64,000 nucleotides of DNA from Gammaproteobacteria bacterium (GTDB lineage: Bacteria; Pseudomonadota; Gammaproteobacteria; SZUA-229): positions 1 through 64,000 of the forward strand of contig JAPHSS010000011.1 in assembly GCA_026195255.1 (NCBI GenBank). The letters are read 5' to 3'. Positions 38,674-47,648 of the stretch are shown piece by piece. The first letter of the stretch is position 1, and each line of letters opens with the position of its first letter. A program made the position numbers and the translations under genes. The notes under the pieces were generated by a model. The model was not told the DNA's origin and did no database searches. It saw only the letters and a program-made list of their open reading frames with translations.

Positions 38674-39662
38674 TATCTGAGTTTAAAAATAGTGAATGGA
38701 CTGTCGTTACAAGTTCAAAAGAACTTAAGAAAACACCCATACGTGTCTTTTTTCATGATGTACCTGTAGTCTTATTTCGAGGTGAGAATCATTTGTGTGC
38801 TTTGAAAGATCAATGTCCACATCGGGGGGCTCCACTTTCAATGGGACAGGTGTGTAATGACTCAATTGTTTGCCCATATCATGGTTGGAAGTTTAATGGT
38901 GCTGGTGAACATTTAGAAATGCCAGGAAACCCTTGTTTTTCTAAAACCAAACAAGACATAGTGCAGTCTTATGAAGTAGCAGAAGAGGCTGGACTTATTT
39001 GGCTTCGACTGAAGAGTGATTGTGTTAGTCGCCGTTATATTCCACAAATTCACTCTAACTATTCATTTTATACTGTAACTACAAGTATAAAAGCAGATAT
39101 TATTGATATATCTGAAAATTTTCTTGATGCTTTACATACCCATTTTGTTCATTCGGGTATCATTCGCTCGAGGAACAAAAGACGACACAATTGTGCGGTT
39201 ACTATTACTAACGTTAAAGATGGTTATCAAGCAACTTACATTGAAGAAAACCAGCAATCAGGGATTATCAGTCAATTATTTGGAAAGCATATTTATAAGA
39301 GCGTTGGCCGAATAAGGTTCCCCGGCATTATTGAGATTGAATACTATTCTTCTAAGGGTATTGAGCTTTCGACTGTTATATATGTAAATAAAGAACAGGG
39401 TGATAAGTGTAAGTTGATTGTGAGAAATTATTTAAAGAAACAAAGAATACCTTTCTTTATGCTAGTGTCAGTATTGTTTCCATTTCAATATCTAGCTTTC
39501 AAACAAGACAAGCTCATACTAGAAGAACTTCATAAGTCTAATAAAGAAGATCTATTATATAAGCCAATAATTACTCAGTATGATGTAATGCGACCTTATA
39601 TAGAAAAAGCTTTAAGAAATGAGATTTGTGATGTCAAAGTTCAACATAATTTGATGTTATAG
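38670..39662 (+). CDS. Rieske non-haem iron oxygenase
   Basis: The 330-residue protein has a Rieske [2Fe-2S] site with Cys49-X-His51 and Cys68-X2-His71 (CPHRGAPLS, CPYHGWKF). A mononuclear-iron site in the C-terminal domain shows the ENFLDALHTHFVH pattern (Asp153, His156, His161). Such oxygenases hydroxylate, demethylate or cleave using electrons from a ferredoxin/reductase supplied elsewhere; none is encoded here. It is the last gene of the coupled cluster (4-bp overlap upstream) and probably tailors the product. Confidence 0.87.
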   Translation: MISEFKNSEWTVVTSSKELKKTPIRVFFHDVPVVLFRGENHLCALKDQCPHRGAPLSMGQVCNDSIVCPYHGWKFNGAGEHLEMPGNPCFSKTKQDIVQSYEVAEEAGLIWLRLKSDCVSRRYIPQIHSNYSFYTVTTSIKADIIDISENFLDALHTHFVHSGIIRSRNKRRHNCAVTITNVKDGYQATYIEENQQSGIISQLFGKHIYKSVGRIRFPGIIEIEYYSSKGIELSTVIYVNKEQGDKCKLIVRNYLKKQRIPFFMLVSVLFPFQYLAFKQDKLILEELHKSNKEDLLYKPIITQYDVMRPYIEKALRNEICDVKVQHNLML

Positions 39663-40135
39663 ATTGTGAGGGGCGATGACAATCGATTCTTATTCTCATC
39701 AAAAATTAAAGGGGTTGGTGTGAGCCTCCCCCAGTTTAATGGATCATTAAATGCAGGCAGAAAGTAGGACCAGATCACAATTACAACTAATATATGCTAA
39801 TAAATATCAGAGAATAATCTGATAATCAGTGCTAATAGGACCCATGGTAATAGCTATGTTATTTAGATATTAAAACCAAAGGCTTATGTGTATTTAAAAA
39901 TAGCTTCTTATTGTGGGTGTTCTGATAAGACCCTTAAAATATTATGACGACATATTATGCAAATAATAAACATAATAGGTGTCATTCGTGCCATGTTATT
40001 TGTATTATGGCGCGATTGTTTCTAATACTGTTTCTTCTAAAATATGAGAAAAAATTATTCACTGGAATTTTTATTCCTGATCATTTTATTCGGCCACTTT
40101 TATTCTTTATCTACTCAATGAACAAGGTATAAATA
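39663..40135. other. Intergenic region right of the biosynthetic cluster
   Basis: About 470 bp without a supported gene. At 39717-39770 the GTGTGAGCCTCCCCCAGTTT segment resembles the termini of IS3-group elements and might be a remnant, but no transposase fragment is visible. No copy of the tRNA-Pro 3' end is present, so attachment-site evidence for an island is lacking. A 62-codon frame at 39944 looks spurious. Confidence 0.3.
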
Positions 40136-40828
40136 ATGAACACTATTTTAATTACAGGCACTAACAGGGGAATTGGTCTGGAGCTGGTAAATCAATACGC
40201 AGATAATAACTGGCGTGTATTTGCCTGTTGCCGTTCACCAGAAAATGCGCCTGCTTTACAGAAGCTGGCTGACGAAAATTCTAATATATCCGTTCATGCC
40301 TTAGATGTATCAGACTCACAACAAATTACAGCGCTGGCTAGTGAACTTAAAAATACACCCATCGATATTTTATTTAATAACGCGGGTATTTATGGCCCTT
40401 ATGATGCTAACTTTGGGAATACCAATGAACAAGAATGGTTAGCGTGTTTCAGAATTAACACCCTGTCTCCCATGAAAATGTCAGAGGCATTTGTTAAACA
40501 TGTAGCAAGTAGCCAACTGAAAACCATTGCAACAATGAGTAGTAAAATGGGCAGCATGTCAGATAATGGTTCCGGTGGTAGTTATTTATATCGTTCATCA
40601 AAAGCAGCAGTGAACGCGGTAATGACCAGTATGGCAATAGACCTGAAACCTCAGGGAATTAAAGTCGCCATATTACATCCGGGCTGGGTTAAAACCGATA
40701 TGGGTGGCCCCAATGGTGAAATAAATACCGTTAAATGTGTATTACAATTGCAAAAAACATTAAGTACATTAAGTCTCGACAACAGTGGAGGTTTTTTTGA
40801 TATAGACGGTACTATAATTCCCTGGTAA
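40136..40828 (+). CDS. Short-chain dehydrogenase/reductase
   Basis: The 230-residue classical SDR has the cofactor motif TGTNRGIGLEL, NNAGIYG, and catalytic Ser/Tyr/Lys in the MSSKMGSMSDN and YLYRSSKAA regions, ending in HPGWVKTDMGG. It is probably NADP-dependent and resembles carbonyl/csgA-type SDRs. It lies 470 bp after the biosynthetic cluster on the same strand but with its own spacer, so membership in that pathway is uncertain. Confidence 0.88.
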   Translation: MNTILITGTNRGIGLELVNQYADNNWRVFACCRSPENAPALQKLADENSNISVHALDVSDSQQITALASELKNTPIDILFNNAGIYGPYDANFGNTNEQEWLACFRINTLSPMKMSEAFVKHVASSQLKTIATMSSKMGSMSDNGSGGSYLYRSSKAAVNAVMTSMAIDLKPQGIKVAILHPGWVKTDMGGPNGEINTVKCVLQLQKTLSTLSLDNSGGFFDIDGTIIPW

Positions 40829-40840
40829 AAGGGAATTATA
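40813..40840. repeat. Inverted repeat at the end of the SDR gene
   Basis: TATAATTCCC (40813-40822) and GGGAATTATA (40831-40840) form a perfect 10-bp stem spanning the stop codon. There is no T tract. It may stabilise or end the transcript. Confidence 0.4.
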
Positions 40841-40911
40841 AGAGTCGCTGTTGTCAGTGCATAATTGTTTCTAATATTAAAACTATGCTCTGTTACTCAT
40901 GAATTAAACTT

Positions 40912-41319
40912 TCAAGGACACTCATAAGCCTTACCATATGCAGCAAGGTTTGATTGATAAAGTGCTTCTGACCAACCTTTATCGATGCCATACATTTTAG
41001 CTTCTGTTTTACAGTCATTAATGCCTGCGCGTAATTCAGCTGAATATGGGTATGCACTACCGGTATTTAATGAAATTCTTGTACCCAGGGGAATATCACC
41101 GATTTTTATAGTGTTGCTACTGAATTTACTAGCAACATAACAGGTTTGTAAAAACTCATTAAGCCGATTTGTAAGTGTCTCTACATCTTCGTTGTAACAG
41201 TGAGTTGAGTTAATCTGTGCTATTTTAGGAAGTTGGCTGGGGTGTTTTGTTCCTGAGCTGGAACAACCCGCTAACAAAGCAAGTGATATGATTATGTGTA
41301 ATATATGAGTTGTCTTCAT
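40912..41319 (-). CDS. Hypothetical lipoprotein
   Basis: The 135-residue protein has a signal peptide and lipobox SLALLAGC followed by a Ser-rich linker. The mature domain of about 105 residues has four cysteines (HCYNEDVE, QTCYVAS, NDCKTEA, YECP) that could form two disulfides. The end KAYECP is unusual. No family recognised; probably a periplasm-facing lipoprotein. Confidence 0.65.
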   Translation of the reverse strand: MKTTHILHIIISLALLAGCSSSGTKHPSQLPKIAQINSTHCYNEDVETLTNRLNEFLQTCYVASKFSSNTIKIGDIPLGTRISLNTGSAYPYSAELRAGINDCKTEAKMYGIDKGWSEALYQSNLAAYGKAYECP

Positions 41320-41663
41320 TTTTTTAATCCTTTAGTGCTCTTTATAGCGGTTAATGATGTTGCTAAATTTTGGAGACGTTTACGCCTATTTGCAAATAAA
41401 TTAGCTAAGTTTATACATTATTTGTGACTCAATAACATGCTTATATATCAGATATTAATAATTACTATATATACTCAGGTTCAATCATTACTTAATCTCT
41501 ATCATAAAATTCAAGGCAGCGGTGTTTACGGGCAGCTCAGCTATGTTGCCTGAAGAGGGATATTCACTTGTGCAGCGTGTTTCTATTGAGTCTGATTGAC
41601 CTGGTTCAAAGGTAGTCGTATGACGTAAAGCAGAGCAGGATGATTGTTACATGGCTTTATGGC
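41320..41663. other. Intergenic region, nothing recognised
   Basis: About 340 bp between two minus-strand genes. AT-rich, without supported genes, RNA or repeats; it probably contains the promoter of the lipoprotein gene. Confidence 0.35.
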
Positions 41664-42194
41664 TTACTTAGGGTTTAAAACCCTGTCTATATCGCTAATA
41701 GCCTGAAATTCTTCAATAGTAATACCCGCATTATTGAAATTCATAGAATCAGGATAAGCACTGGCTTCTTCGGCCATTTCAGCGGCTTCTTTTACCCAGT
41801 TATCTGACCATAACATGACCAGACGAATGTCATCATCTGACAGCTTCTCTATTGAGGTCTGGAGAATTTGATAAAAACCGTTTCTTGATAATGGTGTATG
41901 TATAGAAGTTATCGATTTTGCATCACATAACCTAAGTGCGCTTATCAGATCTGTAGTTGATTTCTTTAATAACTGCTGGCGGCTGATTTCGGTGATTTCA
42001 TTGATGGTGTCTTCAATTATTTTATATTCAACGGTACCGTGTGCAGGGCGAGCAAAAACGGAAATAAATGTCTCTAATGTAATGAGTGCATCATGAGTTT
42101 TGCTGATATCACGGGACCGTTTGAGTAATTGTTGACAAAAATCTTTTAATTTATCAGCATCTAGCGTTATATTTATTGAGGTTTTAGTGCTCAT
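41664..42194 (-). CDS. Hypothetical cytoplasmic helical protein
   Basis: The 176-residue protein is predominantly alpha-helical and acidic, without signal peptide or TM. A start INITLDADKLKDFCQQLL, a middle RQQLLKKSTTDLISALRL and an acidic C-terminal helix (KEAAEMAEEASAYPDS) are visible, but no motif identifies the function. It is a single gene, divergent from the sugar dehydrogenase. The reading frame is long for chance in this AT-rich DNA. Confidence 0.6.
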   Translation of the reverse strand: MSTKTSINITLDADKLKDFCQQLLKRSRDISKTHDALITLETFISVFARPAHGTVEYKIIEDTINEITEISRQQLLKKSTTDLISALRLCDAKSITSIHTPLSRNGFYQILQTSIEKLSDDDIRLVMLWSDNWVKEAAEMAEEASAYPDSMNFNNAGITIEEFQAISDIDRVLNPK

Positions 42195-42331
42195 GCTCTT
42201 GATATATTATTGAAGTGATTATATGAGACTATTAATTACTCGAAGAGTGAAGTCAATCAAAATTAATACAATTGTATTTAGCCTTGTTTATACTTGTAGA
42301 AGACTAATAATTTAAAAAGAGCTATTAAGAC

Positions 42332-43489
42332 ATGAAAAATCTGATTTCAATTTTTATTATAAGTATCCTGAGTCTGTCATTTAGCGTTCTAGCGGATGAT
42401 GTTTTTTTTGTAATTGAAAGCGAGGGAATGAAGCTCAAGGTTGAAAAAGTTGCAGATGGTTTTGGTGTGCCGTGGGCTATAGCAGTTTTATCATCGAATG
42501 AGTTATTAATAACAGAGCGTGAAGGCTCTATTAAGCTAATTAATCTTGAAAAATCAACAACAGTTACATTAAAAAATACACCTGAGGTTCTTGCAGATGG
42601 GCAAGGCGGTATGCTTGATGTTGCATTAGCTCCGAATTTTAAGGCCAATGGCTGGATATATTTTACCTATGTAAAATCAGTTAATGGAGAAGGTGCAACC
42701 GTGCTTGCCAGGGCTAAATTAGATAAACAGACATTTACTGACTGGCAGGAATTACTGGTAACCGAGTCTGCGAACAGTCAAAACTATCATTTTGGCAGTC
42801 GTATCACATTTGATAGTAACAATCATGTTTACTTTGGTGTAGGGGATCGAGGCAAGCGTCCTAATTCACAGGACTTATCAAATCACGCGGGTACAATTAT
42901 GCGTTTGAATCTGGATGGCACTGTGCCCGTTGATAATCCTTTTAATAAAAAATCTGTAAAAAATGTCTCGGCATTGCCAGAAATATGGAGTTATGGGCAT
43001 AGAAATCCGCAGGGTATGGCTTATGACTTTGATAATAAACGTTTGTGGTCAATAGAACACGGCCCCAGAGGCGGTGATGAAATAAACCTGATTGTGGCTG
43101 CAAATAATTATGGCTGGCCACTGGTGTCGCATGGCAAAGAGTACTGGGGGCCTTTAAGCGTAGGAGAGGGCACTCACCGTGAAGGCATTACACCACCGGT
43201 TAAGGTATATATTCCTTCTATAGCACCTTCAAGTCTAATTTTTTATACAGGCGATGCATTTCCTGAATGGAAGGGAAATTTACTGGCAGGTGCGCTTAAA
43301 TTACGCCATATTAATAGAATTGTTTTAAATGATGATGGTAGCTTCTTAAAAGAAGAAAGGTTACTGGAAAAACTTGACGAGCGTATTCGTGCATTAACGC
43401 AAAGCCCCGAAGGCTGGGTTTACTTTTCAACGGATAGTGGCAAACTATATCGAATATCACCTTATGTTAAACTACAGCATAATCATTAA
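42332..43489 (+). CDS. PQQ-dependent glucose/sorbosone-type dehydrogenase (YliI-like)
   Basis: The 385-residue periplasmic enzyme has a signal peptide (IISILSLSFSVLADD) and a six-bladed beta-propeller. Family motifs are FGVPWAIA, GQGGMLDVALAP, FGSRITF, YGHRNPQGMAYD and EHGPRGGDEINLI. It resembles soluble aldose sugar dehydrogenases that use PQQ and pass electrons to the respiratory chain; the substrate is unspecified. The next gene begins 25 bp downstream, suggesting an operon. Confidence 0.87.
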   Translation: MKNLISIFIISILSLSFSVLADDVFFVIESEGMKLKVEKVADGFGVPWAIAVLSSNELLITEREGSIKLINLEKSTTVTLKNTPEVLADGQGGMLDVALAPNFKANGWIYFTYVKSVNGEGATVLARAKLDKQTFTDWQELLVTESANSQNYHFGSRITFDSNNHVYFGVGDRGKRPNSQDLSNHAGTIMRLNLDGTVPVDNPFNKKSVKNVSALPEIWSYGHRNPQGMAYDFDNKRLWSIEHGPRGGDEINLIVAANNYGWPLVSHGKEYWGPLSVGEGTHREGITPPVKVYIPSIAPSSLIFYTGDAFPEWKGNLLAGALKLRHINRIVLNDDGSFLKEERLLEKLDERIRALTQSPEGWVYFSTDSGKLYRISPYVKLQHNH

Positions 43490-43514
43490 TATCATCAAAC
43501 TATGAGTGTGAACC

Positions 43515-44288
43515 ATGAAAACTATATTACTTTCTCTCCTTTTACTCACGAACCAGTTTATAAGTTATGCATATGCATCTGATTTGGCTAAAGAAAAACG
43601 CTGGGTTGAGCAGGTAGTCGATTTTATTGTTGATGGAGAGGCGGAATGGCTTGATCTTGGTAAACACAAAGCGCTGGCTATTTATATGGAATCAAATACT
43701 GATGAAACTAAAGCCGGGGTTATCGTGGTTCATGGCTCAGGTGTACATCCCAACTGGCAAGATATTGTGCAGCCGTTACGTACCAGTTTACCAGATAGTG
43801 GTTGGGCTACCTTATCAATACAAATGCCGGTATTAGATAATGATGCTGATTATAAGGAATATGCACCATTGTTTGATGAAGTAAAACCTCGCATGGATGC
43901 AGCTATTAAAAACTTACAGGATAAAGGTATTAAAAAAATAGTCATTGTAGCCCATAGTCTTGGTTCTGCGATGAGTGCGTATTATCTGGCAAATGAAAAA
44001 AATACATCTATTAAGGCGCTTGTTGCAATTGGTATGCCCGGTGCAAGAGAAGACAAGCGTATGAATACATTATTAACGTTGCAGAATATCAGTATTCCTG
44101 TACTGGATTTATATGGAGAGAAAGATCTTGAATCTGTTGTTGATTCTGCAAAGCAGCGTAGAGAAGCCAGTTCAAAAAATAAAAATTATTCCCAAAAAGT
44201 TGTCGCGGGTGCAGACCATTTTTTTGTTAATAAAAATGAAGAGCTTGTAAGCAGTGTAAATGACTGGTTAAAGAATAATATTAAATAG
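43515..44288 (+). CDS. DUF3530-like alpha/beta hydrolase, exported
   Basis: The 257-residue protein has a signal peptide (LLSLLLLTNQFISYAYA) and an alpha/beta-hydrolase fold. The oxyanion region is VVHGSGVHPNW, nucleophile Ser is in AHSLGSAMS, acid Asp is in LDLYGEKDLE, and His is in GADHFF. It matches the DUF3530 family pattern; substrate unknown. It probably forms an operon with the upstream sugar dehydrogenase and the downstream lipoprotein. Confidence 0.82.
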   Translation: MKTILLSLLLLTNQFISYAYASDLAKEKRWVEQVVDFIVDGEAEWLDLGKHKALAIYMESNTDETKAGVIVVHGSGVHPNWQDIVQPLRTSLPDSGWATLSIQMPVLDNDADYKEYAPLFDEVKPRMDAAIKNLQDKGIKKIVIVAHSLGSAMSAYYLANEKNTSIKALVAIGMPGAREDKRMNTLLTLQNISIPVLDLYGEKDLESVVDSAKQRREASSKNKNYSQKVVAGADHFFVNKNEELVSSVNDWLKNNIK

Positions 44289-44346
44289 AAATAATTATTC
44301 AGACTTAAGGTATTTACCAAAAATCAGTCTGTTAACGGATAGGTAA

Positions 44347-44904
44347 GTGAAAAATATGAAATATATAATATTGACTTTATTAGTCGTTTTTGCCAGTTCG
44401 TGTTCATCCAGTTATACACCAAGTGAGCAGATGCTGGCTCTTAAAAAAACAATGACGAGTGAGCAGGCCAGAACAGTTATTGAGGAGAGTATTAATGATC
44501 TCAGTAAGTTATCGGGTATATGTGGTGCTCGGGGTTTCTGGTTTGATGAAAAAGCCAATATACAGGTGTTTGAAAATAAAATATTTCTCAATGCGTATAA
44601 ACGAGGCAAAGAGTTAAAAAATACAAATAGAGGTTTTAATGACATAGTTGTATTCGAAAAGGAATATTACGCTTATGACTTTGAATTTGATAAGCTTGTT
44701 GCTATTAATCTATACGATGATCCTTTGTTATTAACAGGCTTTCCAGATTGTTATAAAAAAGATTTAAACAAAAATAATATCATTATTGATTTGTATGCTG
44801 ATAAGTTAAATAATATTAAATTTATAGTTAATAAGAAAGATTTTGATAAAGTGATGGCCGCATTATCATTATTGTTGGTTGATATACCTATTGTAATTAA
44901 ATAG
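44347..44904 (+). CDS. Hypothetical lipoprotein
   Basis: The 185-residue protein has a signal peptide and lipobox VFASSC, then a mature domain with mixed alpha/beta character (IVFEKEYYAYDFEFDKLVAI) and two further cysteines (LSGICGARGF, FPDCYKKD). GTG 44347 follows GGATAGG closely; ATG 44356 is an alternative that leaves the signal peptide intact. No recognised family. It lies 58 bp after the hydrolase gene. Confidence 0.65.
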   Translation: MKNMKYIILTLLVVFASSCSSSYTPSEQMLALKKTMTSEQARTVIEESINDLSKLSGICGARGFWFDEKANIQVFENKIFLNAYKRGKELKNTNRGFNDIVVFEKEYYAYDFEFDKLVAINLYDDPLLLTGFPDCYKKDLNKNNIIIDLYADKLNNIKFIVNKKDFDKVMAALSLLLVDIPIVIK

Positions 44905-44920
44905 CCATAATACGTTGATG

Positions 44921-45121
44921 TTATTTTGAGGTAATGCTTTTTACTCTGTTGTTAGAGTCGAAACTAACTTTTAGATAAAAGTCAAAATCAATGAAGTTTT
45001 GCGGGATATATTGAGAATATATTGGATCGTAATTATATTTGTCTAATAAAAGCCGATGTAGTCTGGTCTCATATTGTTGATTGAGAGTATCTTTAAATGT
45101 TTTTTTATGTATTGCTGCCAT
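44921..45121 (-). CDS. Small hypothetical protein
   Basis: The 66-residue product (MAAIHKKTFKDTLNQQYETR at the start, then Tyr/Phe-rich DFDFYLKVSF) ends in basic residues. A GCGGTGA ribosome-like sequence lies six bases before ATG 45121; GTG 45130 is also in frame. The C-terminal FYLKVSFDSNNRVKS resembles a beta-hairpin of a larger exported-domain family, so it may be a fragment. Weakly supported. Confidence 0.4.
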   Translation of the reverse strand: MAAIHKKTFKDTLNQQYETRLHRLLLDKYNYDPIYSQYIPQNFIDFDFYLKVSFDSNNRVKSITSK

Positions 45122-45333
45122 AATTATCACCGCTTCACTTCAAAACAAACAGTAAGTTAAACGCCTTTGATTGTATTGTCTCTAGGAAAAAATCCCGTTT
45201 TATATAAGACCATGGTTAATTATGTTGTTATTCTCTATATATCAATCACAGAGTAGACGTTCTTGAATGAATGGTAATAGTTTTATGGTTGTTTTCGATA
45301 ATATTGCATTATATTAGGTGCCAGGTTAGTAAT

Positions 45334-45975
45334 ATGAATCCATCTGCCAGCATCGGTCCGCGCTTAAACGCAATTCTTGAGCTCGTTACAGAAGCTCAGC
45401 AGAAAGAAGCTTACCCATGTATATGGGACTGCTGCTGTGATCATGGTTATTTAGGTATTAAAATTCTTAGCTACAACTTATGTGAGAAGCTGGTGTTTGT
45501 TGATCAGTTGCCGCATATAATTGAGCAATTAGCAGCTAAAATAGCACCTTTTGGCACGGGTAAACATGAGCTTATAACTGCGGATGCAGGTGATTTAGTG
45601 TTTGACTCACAAAATCGACATCTGGTTATACTGGCGGGGGTAGGTGGTGAGTGTTTAATTGAGATTATTAGCAAAATCGAGTCAAAACATCCTGATGTTC
45701 AGATTGATTATATATTTTGCCCGAGTAGCAGGCATAAACTGTTACGTGAATATTTATCTTCTCTATCTATGGGTTTATTGTCTGAACAACTTGTTTGTGA
45801 TAAAAAACGTTGTTATGAAATTATATATGTTCAGGGTAAAACACAAACCGGCTTATTACCGGCGGTGTCTTTAAACTGTGGTTTATGGGATATGGATAAT
45901 GTAGATCATCAGCAGTATCTTAAAAAAATCAATACACCAAGAGCCTCTAAAAAACCAAAACGCAGAATAAAATAA
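45334..45975 (+). CDS. TrmK-like tRNA (adenine22-N1)-methyltransferase
   Basis: The 213-residue Rossmann-fold SAM enzyme shows IWDCCCDHGYLGIKIL in place of the usual DIGSDHAYLP motif I. LVFVDQLPHIIEQL (motif II) and VILAGVGGECLIEII, the GMGG-like signature of TrmK/YqfN proteins, follow. The family methylates A22 of tRNAs in Gram-positives; gammaproteobacterial homologues are less studied. The triple-Cys motif I is unusual. ATG 45334 is chosen over an upstream in-frame start that adds a hydrophobic, unrelated extension. Confidence 0.75.
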   Translation: MNPSASIGPRLNAILELVTEAQQKEAYPCIWDCCCDHGYLGIKILSYNLCEKLVFVDQLPHIIEQLAAKIAPFGTGKHELITADAGDLVFDSQNRHLVILAGVGGECLIEIISKIESKHPDVQIDYIFCPSSRHKLLREYLSSLSMGLLSEQLVCDKKRCYEIIYVQGKTQTGLLPAVSLNCGLWDMDNVDHQQYLKKINTPRASKKPKRRIK

Positions 45976-46016
45976 ATCCAGTTAGTTATGCCAGTGAATG
46001 ACCAGGTATTGGTTAA

Positions 46017-47282
46017 CTAATATAATGCATTGATAATATCTATGATTTCAGGCGCATCCCATTCTATTGCAGAGTTAACGCCATAAATAATTTTTCCATT
46101 TTTATCAATCAGAAAAGTAGAGGGATAGGTGATAACGTTCCATTTTTTGGCAAAGCTACCATCCTGGTCCATAAGTACCGGATAATCTACATCTATTTCT
46201 TTTAAAAAGTCTAAAATAACCTGCTTATCTTCCGCATAATTAATAGAGATTAAATCAAAGGGTTTGCCTTTCATTTTTTGTATTAGACGGTTTAGTGATG
46301 GAATCTCCTCAACGCAGGGAGGACACCAGGTTGCCCAGAAATTGACAACTGTTACACGATTTTTGTAATTATTCTTATTAAACTGCACACCATGGGCATC
46401 TAATAAATTTATAACTAGTGGTTCAGTGTTTCCTTTGAATTTTTTTAAATCTATATCAATTCCACTTTTAATTGTTTCTCTATTGTTTAATGGAACAGGG
46501 TTTACAGGTACTGTTTTTTTATCCAGAAAAGCAATCATTTTTTTAATGTTTGGTGCCAGGGATTTAATCTGATTTTTAATCTCTTCAGTCGGATTTTCAT
46601 CATAAAAAAGACTTATGATATTCGGAATCATTTTTGTGTATACCGGGTTATTGTGTTGCTGAAGTTTTTCTAATAAGTTTTCAAATTGATTTATGCTGAC
46701 ACTGCCTTTTGTCTGGTAAATCATTACCGGTATATTGGTAGCGTTAATAATAGGCATATATTCAGGGTCTATGCCGAGTGATGGAATGTAGGCGTAACTA
46801 TAAGGTGAGAACAGTATTGCGCCAACCAGGTAAGCAGACTTGTGTTTTCTTGACTGCCATTGATGAGCACCCATCAGAGCACTTACCGAGGCATAAGAAT
46901 CACCAGCTACAATTATTTTTTTACCGGTTGTTTTATGTGCATATTCAATTAAGTCAGCAATGTTATTGCCATCGAGTTGTTTTAATGAAGCTGAACCCTG
47001 TGGCATAAACAGTGATTCAACTATATTGCTTTGCCATACTTCTATATTTTGTTCAGTTAACAGTTGCGCCATTGATCTATGACTAATACGAAAACCATAT
47101 TCAGGTGCTACCCAAATAATTAAATATTTTCCAGGTGTTTTATGTGTAGCGGTAAATCGACTAACATTAATTTCAATGTCGGAAGAAGTAGATACGGTGA
47201 TCTCAGTTTGAGAATAACAGGTGTTACTAAAAAAGCTTATAAGGCTAAACAGGGTTAAAACAATACTACGAGAAAATGCCAT
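46017..47282 (-). CDS. Exported alpha/beta hydrolase-TlpA redoxin fusion
   Basis: The 421-residue protein has a signal peptide (about 1-24). An N-terminal alpha/beta-hydrolase-like domain (about 40-225) has nucleophile-elbow-like AGDSYAS (Ser129), and a C-terminal TlpA/ResA redoxin domain (about 285-421) has active site WATWCPPC (Cys320, Cys323) and the cis-Pro loop VITYPSTFLID. The hydrolase part recalls virulence-type AcvB/VirJ hydrolase domains in the periplasm. The combination is uncommon. A periplasmic thiol redox role coupled to lipid or ester chemistry is only inference. It stands alone. Confidence 0.8.
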   Translation of the reverse strand: MAFSRSIVLTLFSLISFFSNTCYSQTEITVSTSSDIEINVSRFTATHKTPGKYLIIWVAPEYGFRISHRSMAQLLTEQNIEVWQSNIVESLFMPQGSASLKQLDGNNIADLIEYAHKTTGKKIIVAGDSYASVSALMGAHQWQSRKHKSAYLVGAILFSPYSYAYIPSLGIDPEYMPIINATNIPVMIYQTKGSVSINQFENLLEKLQQHNNPVYTKMIPNIISLFYDENPTEEIKNQIKSLAPNIKKMIAFLDKKTVPVNPVPLNNRETIKSGIDIDLKKFKGNTEPLVINLLDAHGVQFNKNNYKNRVTVVNFWATWCPPCVEEIPSLNRLIQKMKGKPFDLISINYAEDKQVILDFLKEIDVDYPVLMDQDGSFAKKWNVITYPSTFLIDKNGKIIYGVNSAIEWDAPEIIDIINALY

Positions 47283-47459
47283 TAGTAATAACTCTTGTAA
47301 ATGTTTAACAGGCTTTAAGCGAGATATATTAAAGCCTTATGGCGTGGTATGAAACTATAAATACTGATTAATTGATTTAGAATGACTGAAATGAATAGCT
47401 GAATGTTAATCTTTCGGTCGCAGATACGACCGAAGATTGACTTTTTTGAACTTTGAATA

Positions 47460-47546
47460 TGGTACCAGTGGCCGGACTTGAACCGGCACTCCCGTGAAGG
47501 AACCGGATTTTGAATCCGGCGTGTCTACCAATTCCACCACACTGGC
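47460..47546 (-). tRNA. tRNA-Leu(CAA)
   Basis: An 87-nt class II tRNA on the minus strand: acceptor GCCAGTG/CACTGGT, discriminator A and encoded CCA. Anticodon stem CCGGA/TCCGG with loop TTCAAAA gives CAA (leucine UUG). A long variable arm and T arm GCCGG-TTCAAGT-CCGGC are present. Confidence 0.95.
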
Positions 47547-47648
47547 AATACTTGATAAGTAGGCGGGCTATTCTAATGATTTTTGTCTGATGAGCAAGTT
47601 AAGTTTCAGCCACCCAGGTTTAAATAAGGTGAAATTATTGCGTTTAGT

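Noticed and set aside
32364-39662. Standard OleABCD olefin/beta-lactone pathway
   Set aside because: An OleA-like and an OleD-like enzyme are present, but there is no OleB-type hydrolase or canonical OleC, while ATP-grasp and Rieske enzymes are extra.
39944-40132. 62-codon frame before the SDR gene
   Set aside because: AT-rich, no ribosome site, no homology-like motif; probably chance.
32001-40135. Integrated phage or integrative element at tRNA-Pro
   Set aside because: No integrase, excisionase or repeated tRNA 3' end was found, so only a composition-based island is suggested.
42332-44904. Linking the sugar dehydrogenase group to the biosynthetic cluster
   Set aside because: Divergent genes and several spacers separate them and no shared chemistry is evident.
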